Below are positions 1 through 12,000 of a stretch of DNA of 64,000 nt, piece after piece; position 1 is the stretch's first letter; each line of letters begins with the position of its first letter. Location: assembly GCA_963682025.1 (NCBI GenBank), contig OY821521.1, forward strand, positions 94,782,051-94,846,050, given 5' to 3'. Below the pieces are notes generated by a model. It saw only the letters and a program-made list of their open reading frames with translations. It was not told the origin of the DNA and searched no databases. Source of the stretch: Cordilura impudica. Taxonomy: Eukaryota > Arthropoda > Insecta > Diptera > Scathophagidae. Made by a program: the position numbers and the translations under genes.

Positions 1-640
1 TTCAGATCTGTTCTTTTGGCCCACGCTATAGCCCCATAGGTCACAATTGGGCAGACCTTCATAGAGTACATCCAGTGCAAGTTGCTGGGTTTACATCCCC
101 AGGTTTTACACGCTACACTTCTGCATATCATTGTAGCTCGCTTGGCTTTCTCAGTGATGTGGTCGACATGTGCTTTTCATGTTAACTTACTATCCCCAGG
201 TATTTCACCTCCAATTTTGGTTCGGTGGCTTCCCCCAGAATTTGAATTGCCCTCCATCTTGGAAGTTCCCTTTTCCTTGTAAATGGTACAATAGTGATCT
301 TTGTCAGATTGATGTTCAATCCTGTTGCCCTACACCATTGACATATAATCCTTAACCCTCTTCGCAAAATAGAGCATAGGGTTTTCTCGAATTTGCCTAA
401 TGCTATTGAGATTATATTGTCTGCATATTCTTGACATTCTATTCCTGCTTCCGACAGCTTCATTAGTAATTCGTCCACAACCACATTAAGGGCGAATGAA
501 CTCCTCCCTGTGGACATCCTCTGATTGTGTTGACGGCTATGGTCTCCCCTTCTGCTGTTGTTTCTACTGATCTCATGTAGAGCACTTCTACCATCCATTT
601 TGATGTCACTGAGTCTGCTTAATAGTCCCATAATTCTTAC
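1..640 (-). pseudogene. Non-LTR retrotransposon RT fragment (degenerate)
   Basis: This is a piece of a LINE reverse transcriptase read on the minus strand. The better part (about 182-631) shows RT landmarks: a VVDELLMKL stretch after a damaged GCPQGGV block, a YADN box where a working enzyme has YADD, and the thumb segment WCRATGLNIN followed by VPFTRKRELP. Frame-shifted residues of the same domain continue to the window edge (CPIVTYGAIAW). The catalytic D-to-N change, a frameshift near 500-520 and missing ends mean it is dead. The clade (R1/Loa/Jockey-like) is not certain. It abuts a different RT fragment near 640, so the two probably joined by insertion or deletion. Confidence 0.75.
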
Positions 641-644
641 TGAG

Positions 645-1345
645 TCCCATTTAATAGTTGAGTTGTAATTGAAGCTTAAATCTCTTTGTGGTATATAGCA
701 AGGATTTCTTTTTTGCGTGAAGTATATTGCTTGAGTTTTTTGTAGATTTATAAGAATTTTCCATTTAATAAAATATTCTTCTAAATTTATTAAAGCGTCT
801 TGTAGGCTTGCGATGATATTTTCAGCAAAAACCCCTGACTTGACTGCACAAGTAGTATAGGGAAATCGGAAGTAAATATATTATACAATATTGGAGATAA
901 GCAAGATCCTTGGGGCATCCCGCTGGAATACTAATTTTAGTCGAGGAGTCAACCTATATCAACTTTGAATGATGGGCTTATTAAATAGCTCTGTATTATT
1001 TTTATGATTTCCGAGGGAAAATTTAAATTAATCATTTTGTAGACCAGACCATTGTACCATACAGAGTCAAAAGCAGACTTGATATCTAGCAACACTATAT
1101 TATATTGAAGTTAAGCTTGATTTTAGATATAATTCTGAATAAAGGACGAGATGTGTTGTGAACACACCTGAATCCGAATTGTTGCGTTGGATACACGTGA
1201 TTTTCATCACAAAATTTCAGCATTTTATCCTCTTAAAGAGGATAACAAGTTGATTGGTCTGTATGATAATGAACAGGATGCGACTCTGTTCGGTTTACGA
1301 ATCGCAGTCACTTTTGCCTCCTTCCAACAGTCTGGAAAATAACAA
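645..1345 (-). pseudogene. Jockey-like LINE RT fragment (degenerate)
   Basis: Minus-strand remnant of a second, different LINE reverse transcriptase. In order from the right I can read YFPDCWKEAKV and SYRPINLLSSL (RT fingers), then DIKSAFDSVWYNGLVYKM (block A with the first catalytic Asp), then MPQGSCLSPILYNIF (block B). The YADD block is lost through a deletion around 820-850. Several stops and frameshifts break the frame. The block order and wording are typical of Jockey-clade RTs. No endonuclease part and no 3' tail are visible. Confidence 0.7.
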
Positions 1346-1550
1346 TATAATAACTACTACTCATTTGGAAATAACTATATTAAATACTTTTAATTTATAA
1401 ATATTATTCTTGTAAATAATAACCAGCGTTAATTGTATATTCTTATGGTATTTTATTTTTATTTTTTATTCGCATATTGGTCTATGGAATTAATCCTTAC
1501 AGACTATTTACAAAGAAAAAATTTTAAAATTAATTTTAGTACATAGATAT

Positions 1551-4440
1551 TCATGAATTTAGAAAGCATATTATTTTACTTTTAATTAGATTAGTATTTA
1601 ATGAGAAATCAATAAATCTATAAAGTTCATTAAATTGAATACACATTCTCCTGAGAGGGTCTGCATTTGCATAATTAGCTCTATAGAACTGTACAGATAA
1701 AGGTGAGAAGTAACGTGTTGGTCGTTGAGGAATGTTGAATGATATATTGTTAATCAAAAAACCGGAACAAACATCACCATTAATTATATTAAGAAGAAAT
1801 GAAACATTTAGCATAGTTCTCCGGCTTTTTAAAGTTGGTAGCTTAATAAGGGCAAGTCTGCTGGTATAGGATGGAAGATTACTTGGATTGAAGTTTAAAC
1901 TCCGAAGACAAAACAAAAGGAATTGTTTCTGCACAGATTCCAGACTGTCAGCATGAATTTGGTAGATTGGGTCCCAAATTATAGAAGCATATTCCAGTAT
2001 AGGTCTCACAAGTGACGTATATAAAGTTTTGGTGACATAGGGATCATTAAACTCTTTAGCCCAACGTTTTATGAAACCAAGTACACCTCTGGCTTTGTTG
2101 ACAGTAATTGTTATATGAGGAACAAAGGTCAGTTTATGATCCAATAAAACACCAAGATCTATAAAGTTATCTACTTTATCGAGACAATAATCACCCAGCA
2201 TATAGTTGACAGATATCGGCCTCTTTCTGACGAAACGCATATGTTTACACTTTTTAAGGTTTAGCTCCATTAAATTTAAATTACACCAAGAATAAAATGA
2301 CTTCAAATCATTTTGGAGAAAAACATGATCAGAGTGTTGATTATAACAGAAGAAAATTTTGACATCATCCGCATACATCAAGATGTTTGAAAAACGAATA
2401 ACATTCGGAAGATCGTTTATAAACAAAGAAAAAAGAAGCGGTCCAAGATGGCTGCCTTGTGGTACTCCCGACATTACATCTATCGGCTTTGAAGTAACAT
2501 TTTTAAAACATACTTTTTGTGTTCTATTGGTTAAATAAGAATATATCCACTTTGCGCAAAGATTTGAAAATCCCATCATATGTAATTTCTTAAGAAGAAG
2601 CTTATGATTGACTTTATCAAAAGCCTTGCTGAAGTCAGTATAAATTGCATCTGTTTGTTTGCGTTCAAGAAAACCACGGTTGACAATTGTAGTAAATTGT
2701 AATAGATTTGTAGAGGTTGAACATCTTTTTTGGAAACCATGTTGGAAGGGAGAAATTAACGTATTTACTTGATGGCATAGATAATCCGTTATAATTTTTT
2801 CAAAAATTTTAGGTATAATACTTAATTTAGCAATTCCACGATAATTAGTAATATCAGCCTTGTTACCAGATTTGAATAGCGGAATAATGAATGAATCCTT
2901 CCACATAATGGGAAAATAACCGTATTTAATTGAGGTATTAAACATGAGTGTTAATGGTACAGCTAAAACTTCAGCACATTTTATTAAAATACAGGACGGA
3001 ATTTTATCTGGACCACTGTTGCAGGAAAATTTAAGTTTTTTCAATTCATTAGAAACCACAGATATAGCAAGAGAAGGAATGGATATAATTTGAGTAGCAG
3101 TCAGTGAATATGAGCAGACATTAGAATCATCAAAAGTTGCATCGGAGTAAGTAGTAGAGAAGAAGTCAGCAAATAAATTGCATACAATAGTATCATCACA
3201 GGATTCATTATGTAGAAATTTCATAACAGCAGGATAGCCCTTAGTTTTTCTCTTAGAGTTAACAAATTTGTAGAATGACTTCGGATTTCGTTTAAAATTA
3301 TTTTTCATTTTGTTCAAATAGTTTGAATAACATGAATTATTCAGAGTATTATATTCGGCACGACAAATGGAGTATTTTCCATGATCAACAAGAGATCCAG
3401 TTTTCTTATATTTTTTGTAATATTTATTTTTTTTATTCTTGACACTAGCCAGTTTCCTAGTATTCCAAGGTGGTCCAGAAAGGTTTTTCAAAAATTTTTT
3501 AGGAACACATGACCCAATAAAAGAATACATCTTGTTATAGAAAGCTTCAGTCATTTGATCAATGGCACGAGTTGTACCAGTAGATAACGATAATAAATCA
3601 TGCCAGTTTGTATTATTTATAAGTTCATTAAACATAGTGTAATTCGTTTGAGCGAAACAAAAAACTTTAACACTTTTTTTAGGTGTGTCTACAAGTCCAG
3701 ATGGAATGGATATATTTACTTCAATAGTAGGGTGATATCCATCTTCAGGAATAGAAATAGGGTTTGATCGCTTCGTAAAACATTCAGTAACTTCATTAAC
3801 AAATATTAAATCCAATAATTTTGAATGATCATTAAGAATTCCATTTACTTGAAAAAGATGTAAATCAAAAAAAAATATTAAAAAGCTCATCACATTTATC
3901 ATTTGATTTAGTCGGAACAAAGTATTTTTCATCAGGTAAGAACTTCCACGAAATTGAAGGCAAATTGAAATCTCCAAGAACAATAACAGAGTCATCCGGA
4001 TTAGCAGAACGTAGAACAGATTTAATAGCTTCTCCATGTGTAATATATAAAGACTGCGGAGACGATGGAGGGATGTATGAGCAAGTAACAAATATTTTTT
4101 TATGATTGTCTTTAATTAAAACTGCAACGAATTCGATGTTTAAAGATGAATCAATTAATAAAACCTCAGATGATAAGACATTTGAGACAGCAATAAGAAC
4201 GCCACCGCCATTCATCTTATTGCAACGGTCACGTCTAAAAATATTATATTTATTACAAAATATTTCAGTATTTAAAAAGGTATGATTAAGCCAAGTTTCA
4301 GTAAATACGATAATATGATGACTTATGTTGAAACTTTCAATATATAAAGTTGACAGTTTAGTTCTCAGACCATGAACATTTTGGTAAACTAATGATATAT
4401 TTTCACCAGTAAGATCTTTTAGTTTTTTGGAACGTTTGAA
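1551..4440 (-). pseudogene. LINE family A ORF2: endonuclease-reverse transcriptase, one frameshift
   Basis: The endonuclease half is read from 4440 to about 3868 and shows QNVHGLRTKL, FTETWLN, RRDR, GGGVLIAV and VLGDFNLP, all APE-type landmarks. The rest, about 3870-1551, is open for some 770 codons. It carries RT fingers (NYRGIAKLSIIPKIFEKII), TDFSKAFDKVNH with the first Asp, SGVPQGSHLGPLLFSLFINDLP's start (SGVPQG), YADDVKIF with the catalytic pair, and a thumb ending in a basic tail. The two halves are offset by one base at an A-run (about 3867-3875). That could be a real mutation or a homopolymer assembly error. The endonuclease frame has no Met before 4215 and overlaps the end of ORF1 by about 20 bases, so translation would need reinitiation or frameshifting. 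Confidence 0.85.
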
Positions 4441-5312
4441 TCAGTTTGAGGAAGGCGGCCAATATTGTTAGAATTTTGTCTAAATATATATTCTCGAACC
4501 AATGTATTTTCAGGCCAAAAGCTACGATCAATAATACGGTCAAAAAGATCATAAGAAACGGTAATTTTAAAGGAAGTGATAGAACTAGGTTGAGAAAAAA
4601 CGAACTTATATGTCGAAATTTCTGCTTGTTGGCCCAACTTAGATCTAACAAAGGCATCGACATCTTCAGCAGAAGTTTCAATCGCTAAACGCGAGATAAA
4701 AACAGTTTTTTTTGGAGGAACAGCTCTCAGCGAAACAATTTGACCCGCATTTATCACAGGACAAGTATTTGTAGAAGGCACAGGTTTATTTAATGGCACT
4801 TCAGCAAAGCCCACAGGCAAATCAGCATTACAATTAATTACTGAGGCATCAGATGTTAGAGTTACTGAACTCGTAGGAACAGCAGGAAGATTATCAGATT
4901 TATCTTTATTTGTATTTCGTGACGATTTACGACGTTTCGGAGAAGATTGAGGTGGAGATTTTAAATTATCTAATGATTTATAATCATCAAATAATTTGCC
5001 ATAACTAGATATAGACATCGATAATTTAGTTACCTTTTCCTGGATATCATTGAATTCCTTTTGTGTATCATTGAAAAAACGGTAGAAATTCACTCCGATT
5101 TTCCGGCATTTCTTGCAACACCAATGTAACCCTTTATTATTATATAAAGCATCAGCAACTAGTCCAGAAAGACCACTACATTTAGTATGACATAGCTCAT
5201 GGCACAGCCAACAAGTGATCATTCTTTCCCCATCACCTTTAATGGTACAATTATTCATCAAACAAGCCATTATTATTATTAGCAATGTGGTAACACTTAT
5301 TGTATTTAACAA
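4419..5312 (-). CDS. LINE family A ORF1 protein, PHD-like zinc finger
   Basis: Open frame of 297 codons upstream of ORF2. The N-terminal part has a cysteine/histidine cluster (ACLMNNC, CWLCHELCHTKC, WCCKKC) that fits a PHD-type finger, as found in ORF1 of several Jockey/CR1-clade LINEs. The first 14 residues are hydrophobic and look like read-through of 5' sequence, so Met15 (near 5270) is a better start. After the finger come a short predicted helical stretch, a Ser/Lys-rich linker (SSPKRRKSSRN) and a C-terminal domain of about 90 residues (KTVFISRLAIETSAEDV) resembling an RRM-like fold. The likely role is binding of element RNA in the retrotransposition particle. The frame is intact. Confidence 0.7.
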   Translation of the reverse strand: MLNTISVTTLLIIIMACLMNNCTIKGDGERMITCWLCHELCHTKCSGLSGLVADALYNNKGLHWCCKKCRKIGVNFYRFFNDTQKEFNDIQEKVTKLSMSISSYGKLFDDYKSLDNLKSPPQSSPKRRKSSRNTNKDKSDNLPAVPTSSVTLTSDASVINCNADLPVGFAEVPLNKPVPSTNTCPVINAGQIVSLRAVPPKKTVFISRLAIETSAEDVDAFVRSKLGQQAEISTYKFVFSQPSSITSFKITVSYDLFDRIIDRSFWPENTLVREYIFRQNSNNIGRLPQTDSNVPKN

Positions 5313-5418
5313 AAAAAAAATGAGATCAGATGTAATGTTTAAAGTTGTTTTATTGTGTATTTATTGTTATACTGAAAATTTGACTATTTCTTTTGCGCTT
5401 TGTTTGTTCTATTGCAGT

Positions 5419-5648
5419 TAAGGAGTATGTACTTATTTTGATTTATATTTTATTGTTATTGTTGTTGTGAGAGAATTTTTTCGTTTTCTTTTTATGCTTT
5501 GAGTTTTTAATGTTTGTAATATTATTTTTATTTTTATTTTATTTATACTTTGTTGAATTGTAAATAAGGAGTATGCACTTGTTATTTTGATTCTTAATAT
5601 GTTATTGTTGTGATGTAAGAGAAATTGTCGTTTTCTTTTTATGCTTTG
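5419..5648 (-). repeat. Tandem repeat in the LINE 5' region
   Basis: Two near-identical blocks of about 83 bp (5419-5501 and 5565-5648), spaced 146 bp apart, both containing TAAGGAGTATG and TTCGTTTTCTTTTTATGC-type sequence. A weaker third start (TAAATAAGGAATAC) is visible near 5920. They lie directly 5' of ORF1, where some LINEs carry promoter monomers. Confidence 0.55.
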
Positions 5649-5930
5649 TTCACTTAGTTTAATGTTTTGTAATTTTATAATTTTTTATTTGTGATAATTA
5701 AAGATTTTAGATTTATTTTTGAAAAATTAAATGATTATATATAACTTTTTTGAACTAATTAATTTCCAATATTGTTGCTATAAGTTTAAGCTTTCATTTA
5801 ATAAGTATAAAAATCACTGTAGCAGTTATATTTATGTAACTCATTGGAGCTACAAATCCCCTGCGATTTAAAATTAAGTTTAACAAATTTGCTTATTATA
5901 TTCGGCTATATTGTAAATAAGGAATACCTA

Positions 5931-6700
5931 TATTAAAACAAAGAAAAGTAATATGTAACTTGCAAATTTAACGGTTTCATGTAAATTGGTTTTTATTATG
6001 TAAGAAATTTTATTTATATTCAATATCTTATAGAAAAATTAAAAAATTTAAAATAAAATCAAATTACTCCACATTTATTGGTTACATGGTTACATGTTTG
6101 TAACAATCAATATATAAAATCTAAATACAACAGCAACTATATGAGACAATTTCTGCTATGGAATGTGCAGTGATTTGGAAAATATAATTCAGTAATCACG
6201 ACAGAATGCATTAATGCAACAAATTCGGTTGCCACAACGAATCCGTTTTCTGAGTGTAATTATAAAATTCCGTCAAATGTTTCAATTTCAGATATATAAA
6301 AAATCAAAATTGTCCTGAAGGTGAAAATGAATCATGCGTAAAAAGTTTTTAAAGTATTTTATTTTTTTAATATTGACTTACACTTCAAAACGTTTCATTG
6401 AATACTAAATGAATACTAAATAATTAACCAGGGGATGCCCCCTACAAATGCAGTGCATTGTGTTGATATCAAGAAAATAGGTTATGTGAAGGAGGAAAGA
6501 CAGAGTACTGTTTGTGGTTATTTGCCTTAAATTTGATTAGATTGTAACTATCGGAAAATATTTGTGCGGGGAGTTTACTCTATATACGGCTAGCTTGACT
6601 GACAAACGAATTTCCTCTATAATGCGTTTTGCGGTCAGCTAGGCAGGATTTGGTCTATTAGAGGAGCGAGTAGAAAGAACTGAAACTTAGGCACTTAGAA
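5931..6700. other. AT-rich DNA, no gene seen
   Basis: Low GC, many stops in all frames, no recognisable element ends. The only GC-richer piece (6590-6720) contains no reading frame that I recognise. Confidence 0.6.
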
Positions 6701-7160
6701 TGAGTTCGCTAATCTCAGAAGAACATTTCCCACGGTAGTATCTATAGTTAGAACATTGTTGGACACCCCACATTCCCCCCACCACCAATAGAGTTGGATA
6801 CTCTACTGCCATTAATGAGTATCAACGCCGTCTTTTGCATAGGGTCCATAGCTCCAAAATAGATTATGAAGCTCCTGTCCATAAATGGGAGTTGTAGTCC
6901 ATTCTCGGTAGCATGTAAGTGGTATAGATTTAAAGGAGATCAAGACACTTGAATGCATCCTACGATACTTGTAAAACATGTTCGTTCCAACGAATATAGC
7001 ATTGAATTTTCATGCCCAAAACATCAAAAGTATCCGAATCCTCAATATCAATATATATACCATCCATGTATACAGATTACATTGTTGAATTCAAGGAACT
7101 GTGAACCAACAAACAACATTTAGTCTTCTGCACATTAAAATCAACCGTATTGCTAATAGG
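6700..7160 (-). pseudogene. LINE RT C-terminal fragment (degenerate)
   Basis: On the minus strand, broken frames give VLGMKIQCYIRWNEHV, VSQDAFKCLDLL, IYTTYMLPRMDYNSHLW and an SILEL run. These match the region C-terminal to the RT active site in insect LINEs, where a line of this kind follows the thumb. The catalytic part is absent, and stops and short indels interrupt the frame. It differs in wording from the LINE copies at 1-5930, so it is a separate family. Confidence 0.6.
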
Positions 7161-7575
7161 GTGCAATTTTTCAATTTTGCAATTTTGTTTTTCCGATTTG
7201 GTTACTTGGCTATTTGAGATTTTGGTATTTTACAATTTAGTTTAGGTTTTTTCGATTTGCCGTATGTGCGATTTTTCAATAGTGCGATTATACGTTTTCG
7301 TGCGATTTGGTTATATTGCTATTTGTGATTTTGCGTTTCCGCGATTTTGCAATTTTGTTTACCTTTGTTCGATTTTATGCTTTTGCAATTTTGTTATTTC
7401 GCCATTTTCAATTTTACAATATTGTTTAGGTTTTTGTGATTGTGTTTTCGCGTGTTTTGTGTTTTTTTGATTTTGCTATTATGGTTTTTGCATTTTTCTA
7501 TTCTTCCATTTTGAGTTTTTGCTACTTTGCTATTGCGATTTTGAAATTTTGCCGACTTTACGATTTTACTTAAAT
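7161..7575. repeat. Low-complexity GATTTTGCAATTTTG repeat
   Basis: About 400 bp of degenerate tandem units around 'gcgattttgcaattttgtt'. Related runs occur at 18255-18345 (opposite strand) and 46690-46800. Long frames here are side effects of the repeat. Confidence 0.75.
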
Positions 7576-8440
7576 GAAAAACGGACAATACATTTTTGTT
7601 GTATGCATAAATTAAAACTATACACACAACGTTACATATTCGTGGAATCAGCGAGTCATTGCCTATATATTGTACTATTGTATGTATTCATAATGAAGAT
7701 GTATTTATTTTCCTATTGAAATACATATATATGACACATCTGTATAAAAATGTTACAACATACCGAAATAAATCACACAAGTCACAACAACTTCGATATT
7801 TTCGTTGCTAATATCAATTATCTATAAGCTATGATGCTGGTTACATATAAGTACAAACCGCTAAGCAATGTTATTGGAGAGAATGTTTCTGATTTCACCA
7901 TTTGTTCTCGTCATTAGTACAGAGTGCTAAATAAATTTAACAGCCAAACACTGGATTAAACTTATTGTTGGTTAAAAAATATTATACATATATTCAATAA
8001 TTGATAAAGATATTTGGAAGTTGTTTAAATCTGCACAAGTGTAGTGAAATAAAACTGCCGTTTTTATCTTCATAAACCAAATGTCTTTCATCTATTATGA
8101 ATTATGCATAACATTTAATATATTAAACTCCTTTCTTTTGTTGCTGCTGTGGCTCTTATCTTCTGACAATGTAAAAAATACTATTTTGCATGAATTTGCA
8201 ATAAACGGACAAATTTCTTTTAAAGACAAGTATTGCTGAACCAAAAAATTTTTTTAAAAATACTTATGATTGAGTATTTTCGCGTAGATGATAACCTATT
8301 TGGCATTAAACGTATCTATTATATTGTATGATATTATGCATATTTGACAGAAAAATATTTGTGTTGTTACTAACAAGGGAAAAGAATCATCGAAATCTCG
8401 AAAAACATTATTTTCACAAAAAAAAAAGATTTATATTATA
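7576..8440. other. AT-rich DNA, no gene seen
   Basis: No coding signal and no recognisable element. It directly precedes the TA-flanked left end of the Tc1-like element. Confidence 0.5.
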
Positions 8441-8442
8441 TA

Positions 8443-8672
8443 TACTGTGGTTCATCAGAATAGAACCATCGTATTTAAAATAAAAATAAATTCTATAAAT
8501 TGCGAATACAGAAAAAATAAAAAAAAATTTTGTTTTGCAGAGAAATAATTGTTTCTTGAAGTGACAATTTAAACACAAAAAAGTCTTATGAAAACGTGTT
8601 ATAACGGTTCTTTTCTCTTTTTGTTTGTAGTCAAGTATAAAATTTTTCATTAATTTGTTGGTTCAACAGAAC
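8443..8672 (+). repeat. Left TIR of the Tc1-like element
   Basis: About 230 bp matching in inverted orientation 12001-12133 (outer part) and 10464-10550 (inner part). The shared inner block includes AAGTATAAAATTTTTCATTAA. Confidence 0.7.
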
Positions 8673-8724
8673 CACAAGCATTTGTAACTTAAGTCAGAAG
8701 GCGGTTGTAATAAAGCCAAATAAA

Positions 8725-9495
8725 ACAAGTAGGAAAATTATAGTCGGTCTAGACCGACTATACGATACCCTATACCATGCGTTTAGAAACCCTATCTCTT
8801 AGGACCAACTAACTGGACATAGAAAATAAGCAAAAACCATATTTGAGTGGGATTTTTATTAATTATTTTGGCTGCAGATATGAAAAAGTTCATATCGGAT
8901 GCTATATCTATATGGGGACTAGGTCCAAAAATGGACCGATCCTGATCATGTCTCTTGTATTTTACAAAAATATATACAAACAAAATTTGAGAAGAATCAG
9001 TGCAATATTTTTGTTTTTTAATAGATTTAAGTGAAGATCGGGAAGCAGCTCTATATGGGGTCAAAGGGATCATTTTTGGACTACTCATTAATGGATGTAA
9101 TGAACGCATACAAACCCAATTTGAGTAAGATCTATAAGACAATTTGGATCTTATGGCAATTTATGTCGATTTCATATGGGTAATTTGTATGGGGGCTAGG
9201 TCTTAACATGGACCGATTCTCACCAATTTCAATAGCGTTCATCTCATTGCCGATAAAAGCTTATGTACCAAATTTCATCAAAATACATTTATATTTGCGA
9301 CCTGCAGTTTGCTTACAAGCTTTACATGGACACACAGACGGACGGACGGACGAACGGACATTGTTAAATCAACTCAGAAAGTGATTCTGATTCGATCGGT
9401 ATAATTAAAGATGGGTCTAGGGTAAATATTTTTGGTTGTTACAAACAGCAGCACAAAGTCATTATACCCAAACCACATAGTGGTATAGGGTATAA
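8725..9495 (-). mobile_element. DINE-1/HINE-like element, family 1, copy a
   Basis: One of eleven copies of a roughly 780-bp repeat. In element orientation it starts ATACCCTATACCA, carries a GTCC/GTCT (GTCY) tetranucleotide run about 130-150 bp in, and ends with the 13-bp complement TGGTATAGGGTAT, a perfect palindrome (core AGTCGGTCTAGACCGACT) and ATTTTCTTACTTGTT. Subterminal inverted repeats, a 3' hairpin and a microsatellite are the hallmarks of DINE-1/mini-me (Helentron-derived) elements. It encodes no protein. It is inserted in the Tc1-like element between the left TIR and the transposase. Confidence 0.7.
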
Positions 9496-9510
9496 TTAAA
9501 ACTAAAGAAA

Positions 9511-10389
9511 ATGGAAAAAAAAAATTGTTTTAAATTCGTCGAAAATTGCGAAAATTGATGTTTACTATTCTGAAAAATATTCGTATCGCGAAATCGGTAG
9601 AAAAATCGGACGTAGTCAAAATGTGGTAATTAGTTACATAAAACATTGTGAAACATATAATAAAAATTACACAGTAGGTACTTACACAGCGCTAACACCA
9701 CAGGACAAGCGAAAAATTCTTCGAATTGGCTCAAATTCATTTAAAACCAAGCAAGGAGTAAATGCAAATAAATCAACAGTTTATCGCGCTCTTTTATATG
9801 AAAATTTGCAGCTCCGAAAACAGAAGGCAAAACCTCCATTAAATGCAACTCGTCAACAACAACGCCTTCTATGACATGGGATGTTCAAAGACAATTCAGT
9901 GATAATGATTGGCGAAAAATAATTTCTTTCGAATGAAAAATATATAATATGGATGGTCCCGATGCCTACAACTTTTATTTTCACGATATCCGTAAAAAGA
10001 AAAAAATTTCTGAGCCGCCATCACAACAGAAAAGGGCGCTATGGTATGGGCTGCACGACAGAAAACAATTACAAAACCTATTGGAACAGATTTTTCCCTA
10101 ATATAAAATATATTTTTGGACCGTAGTAGTAATTTCGCGGATTGCCAGCCAAAATAATGAGACTTTAAATTGGGCGCCCTATTCGCCCCACCTTAACATT
10201 ATAGAAAATGTTTGGTGTTGGCTAACCCTTAAGGTAAAGGAGGAAAGCAATATGAAACCAAAGCTAATTGATCAAATAAAAGCTCCATGGGGTGAAATAT
10301 TTCTCGACTATTTAAAATCCCTATACGATTCAATGAAAAATAGAATTTATGAAGTTATTGTGAATAACGGTAAACTTACGCACCATTAA
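9511..10389 (+). pseudogene. Tc1/mariner (Tc3-like) transposase, broken
   Basis: The N-terminal helix-turn-helix region is readable (YSEKYSYREIGRKIGRSQN, then VGTYTALTPQDKRKILRIG). A second HTH-like piece follows (ANKSTVYRALLYENLQLRKQ). A damaged block near 9935 with DGPDAYNFYFHD corresponds to the area around the first catalytic Asp. The C-terminal signature NWAPYSPHLNIIENVWCWL, containing the last catalytic Glu of the DD34E type, ends near 10386. Several frameshifts and stops lie between about 9870 and 10150, so no active enzyme is made. It lies inside the long TIRs of the 8443-12133 element. Confidence 0.8.
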
Positions 10390-10552
10390 ATTAATATTTA
10401 AAGTAAATAATTAAAATAAAATCAATTATGAAGTACAAAAAAGCATGTATGTTTGATTTATAGAACAACCAAGAAATTAATGAAGAATTTTATACTTGAC
10501 TACAAACAAAGAGAGAAAGGAACCGTTATAATGCATTCTCATACGATTTTTT

Positions 10553-12000
10553 TTACCCTCCACCCCAGTGTGCAGAGGGTATATATAAGTTTGTCATTCC
10601 GTTTGTAATAATTAGAAAAAAATTCTGGACCCCATAAAATATATATATATTTGTGATCCTTATAACAAGCGGAGTTGATATAGCGATGTCCGTCTGTCCG
10701 TCTGTGGAAATCACGATGACAACTTCAATCGGGCAGCTAGGGTGCTCGTTTGCATAACAAATGATTCCCTGATTTTTTGAAAAGTTTGCTGTTTAAAATC
10801 GTGCAAATCGGTGAAATAGGGCCCGAGATCTGATTGAAGAACTAAAAAAAGTCTTGAAAAAATATGATTTTCTATGTTTTTCTTGTCACGATCGCGGCCT
10901 CAATAGGACAGCTAGGGTAATCATTTTTAGGAAGACTGATTCACCAAGATAATGGGAAGTTTTCTGTTTCAAAAATCATTAAAATCGGTTGAACAGGTCC
11001 AGGGAAATCTCTGAAAAAGTAAAAAAAATTAAAAATATGATGTTTCTATATTGTTCTTGTTGTTACTCTAAATGTTGTATTGTTGTCATAGCTGGACTCA
11101 TTGTTTTTGTGGTCGTTGCGATAATAATATTATAAAAACTAACCCTTTGTAAATTTTTTTATCAACTCTGGAAGAAAAATTTTAAAGTTTCCATTGTTTT
11201 GACATCACTAAAAAAATTTTTTAAATCATTTTTGTCACTGCAACGAGCGTGCCTGCAAAGTTTCAGATCGATCCAAATCAATCCAAAATTTTTTCGACAA
11301 GCAGACACTACGAGTTAATATAAAGGGAGCAAAAATTCACCAACATCTAAAGTAAGTAATGTTAAACTACCTAGTTGTTAATAAAATAATTATTACAAAC
11401 GGAATGAAAACCTTAATATACCCTCTGCACACTGGGGTGGAGGGTATAAAAATCGAGAGAGCTTTTATTTGGTTATTATTTTGCTACTCGATCAGACCTA
11501 TACGGCCGCAATGAAGGGTTATTTGGTCAGTTTAAAGAAACTATACAGCAAATAGCACGATTTAATGCGTATAGCCACCCTACACAACCATTACCTTCGC
11601 AATGGAGGTTAGGGCGAGCTATATAATTTGCAAAAACTTAATCTAAAAAATAATTAACTTATTATGTCATATAACCGGTAACGCATGCATATAGGTGTAT
11701 AACCTATATGACCATAAAGCAAACACCAGAACGTGTTTTCTATTATCCGAAATAACAGAAAAGAGAAAACGATCTTTCCTCCCTGGAGCGCGAATTACCA
11801 ATGTGAGAGAGCTCTATATATCCAGTCTTGGAATAAACAAAAATCCAGATCAAACCAAAGAATTTTCTGAAATAATTTGGTATTAAGTTTAACAAATTGT
11901 TTACTTTTTCAAATATTTTGTTTACATTTATTATCAATACTCAAAGAGAGGTGGAGGGTATCAAAGATTCGGCACAGCCGAATTTAACACTCTTACTTGT
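10553..12000 (+). mobile_element. DINE-1/HINE-like element, family 2
   Basis: Left end TACCCTCCACC (10554) and right subterminal GGTGGAGGGTA (11950-11960) are an 11-bp inverted pair. The right end carries the hairpin ATTCGGCACAGCCGAAT (11967-11983) and terminates in CTTACTTGT. It has a short GTCCGTCTGTCC run near 10690. This is the same architecture as family 1 with unrelated sequence. An internal inverted copy of the left end (about 11395-11453 against 10553-10610) suggests a nested or rearranged structure. It splits the right TIR of the Tc1-like element. Confidence 0.65.

Larger units (their letters stand above)
1450..5930 (-). mobile_element. Nearly complete Jockey/CR1-type LINE (family A)
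   Basis: Whole element reading right to left: an AT-rich 5' region with tandem repeats (about 5930-5313), ORF1 with a PHD-like finger (5312-4419), ORF2 with an APE endonuclease and a reverse transcriptase (4440-1551), and an A/T-rich 3' UTR ending in an AATAAAA-type tail near 1450. A second copy of the same 3' end lies at 48050-48352 plus 51803-52125 and shares the 3' UTR block GTAAATAGTCTrTAAGGATT, which helps place the 3' end. Only one frame break is seen in the coding part. The exact 5' end and target duplication could not be fixed. Confidence 0.75.
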
